A DNA stretch of 64,000 nt from Eulemur rufifrons (lineage: Eukaryota; Chordata; Mammalia; Primates; Lemuridae), in the NCBI RefSeq assembly GCF_041146395.1, contig NC_090990.1, forward strand, positions 43,534,001-43,598,000. Direction: 5' to 3'. Numbering within the stretch: the first letter of the stretch is position 1; each line of letters opens with the position of its first letter. Below are positions 63,440 to 64,000 of the stretch, piece after piece. Position numbers and translations under genes: made by a program. A model generated the notes under the pieces. It made no database searches, was not told the origin of the DNA, and saw only the letters and a program-made list of their open reading frames with translations.

Positions 63440-63850
63440 ACCATCCATTTCTGGACCTCTCTTGGACAAATTGCCTGGTTCCCAGTAACTCCCCAGCCCT
63501 AAACCTGCTTCCACTTCTCAGGGGGGTGTGTCCCCAGTGGTGACGTCAATACCATGTGACTATGCTAGGCCAGTCTGCTTAGCAGAAACTGGGAATTTTG
63601 ACCAGAGAGACAGAGACTAGGATTCACTGTAGTTGAGTTGTGTCCAAGTCGAACCTGTGGAACAAACCTGTGGAATTCCTGCTGCTGCTGTCCAGACCGT
63701 CCCTGGTGCTTGCCCATCCTGGGGTTTGGTCAATTGATTTTCACACATTCTGCGAGCTTCCCCCAGGACCCCTAAGTAAATTCCTTTTTCTTGCTTAAGC
63801 TAACCAATGTTGGGATCTAATTTTTGCAACCAAAAGAAACTTCACTGAAA
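63440..63850 (+). mobile_element. Probable LTR-like 3' region, unnamed
   Basis: 'cccctaagtaaattcctttt', 'tcttgcttaagctaaccaat' and an end with 'gcaaccaaaagaaac' then 'cactgaaac' follow an ancient LTR 3' style. The family is uncertain. Confidence 0.45.
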
Positions 63851-63894
63851 CAAAAACATTTCCTCCTCTCTCTGGAGAATGCAGACAAACAGAA

Positions 63895-64000
63895 AGAAAA
63901 TAAAATAATTAAAATGCATCAAGCGCTTTGGGATTTTCATAAGACTTTCCCCTGCATCTCTTCCTTTCAACATCCCCACATCATTAAGAAGAAGGCATCA
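63895..64000 (-). mobile_element. MIR SINE (antisense), cut by window edge
   Basis: 'catcaagcgctttgggattt' and 'cctttcaacatccccacatc' resemble the antisense MIR 3' half. It runs off the end of the window. Confidence 0.45.

Noticed and set aside
1..64000. CRISPR arrays, operons, phage or bacterial gene systems
   Set aside because: No spaced direct repeats, dense coding or ribosome-binding pattern. The repeat content is mammalian throughout.
1..64000. Functional tRNA, rRNA or snRNA genes
   Set aside because: The only tRNA-related signals are MIR heads. None keeps both A and B boxes in a folded tRNA context that I could see.

Overview
This is mammalian nuclear DNA, almost certainly from a strepsirrhine primate and most likely a lemur. 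The case rests on the Alu copies at 28286, 40885 and 49715. Their right arms carry the strepsirrhine-type ending (GTGAGCTAG followed by GACxCCACGGCA and CTCTAGCC), and two of them have the extended A-rich middle linker seen in lemur Alus. The 3' ends of young L1 copies (45813-46120 and 37783-37884) also differ from the human L1PA type. Species cannot be fixed from the sequence alone.

I find no host protein-coding gene, exon, tRNA, rRNA or CRISPR array. The window reads as intergenic or deep intronic DNA made of layered transposable-element fossils: many L2 and MIR pieces, several L1M 3' ends, MaLR/ERVL-type LTR material, a nearly complete Tigger1 DNA transposon, and a few young insertions (Alu, L1, an LTR). 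Nearly all short open frames are chance frames or translations of repeats. The exceptions are broken pieces of a Tigger transposase (9683-11429) and a decayed ERVL-type pol remnant (about 41290-42600).

Layout. 1-9283: MaLR LTR, L2, MIR, a (TG)n tract, an unexplained homeobox-motif-rich block near 6010-6500, and an L1M end. 9284-11622: Tigger1 with TIRs and a dead transposase. 11690-22500: L2 pieces including reverse-transcriptase-region fragments, MIRs, L1ME, and a small antisense Alu monomer. 22900-24340: GC-richer DNA without recognisable repeats. 24340-33260: MIR, L2 and LTR-like repeats, an Alu nested in an LTR, candidate conserved blocks (29050-31350), and MER5A. 33864-38150: simple repeats, a tiny retrocopy nested in a MIR, and a tiny L1 end with a complex tail. 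38150-43170: an inverted LTR-like copy and an ERVL-type provirus remnant that hosts a younger LTR and an Alu. 43170-50100: L1M, Alu, a three-layer nest (L2, then an LTR-like element, then a young L1), a twin-primed L1, and an Alu with a (TA)n expansion. 50900-57290: MIRs and L1M. 57290-58145: a polypurine block followed by a CpG-rich block and a C11/(CA)n tract. 59040-64000: a dense MIR cluster, a long L2 3' end and an LTR-like end.

No genes work together here. The interest lies in insertion mechanisms, nesting order and a few unexplained candidate regulatory blocks. Repeat family names come from recognition by eye and boundaries are approximate unless target-site duplications are given.
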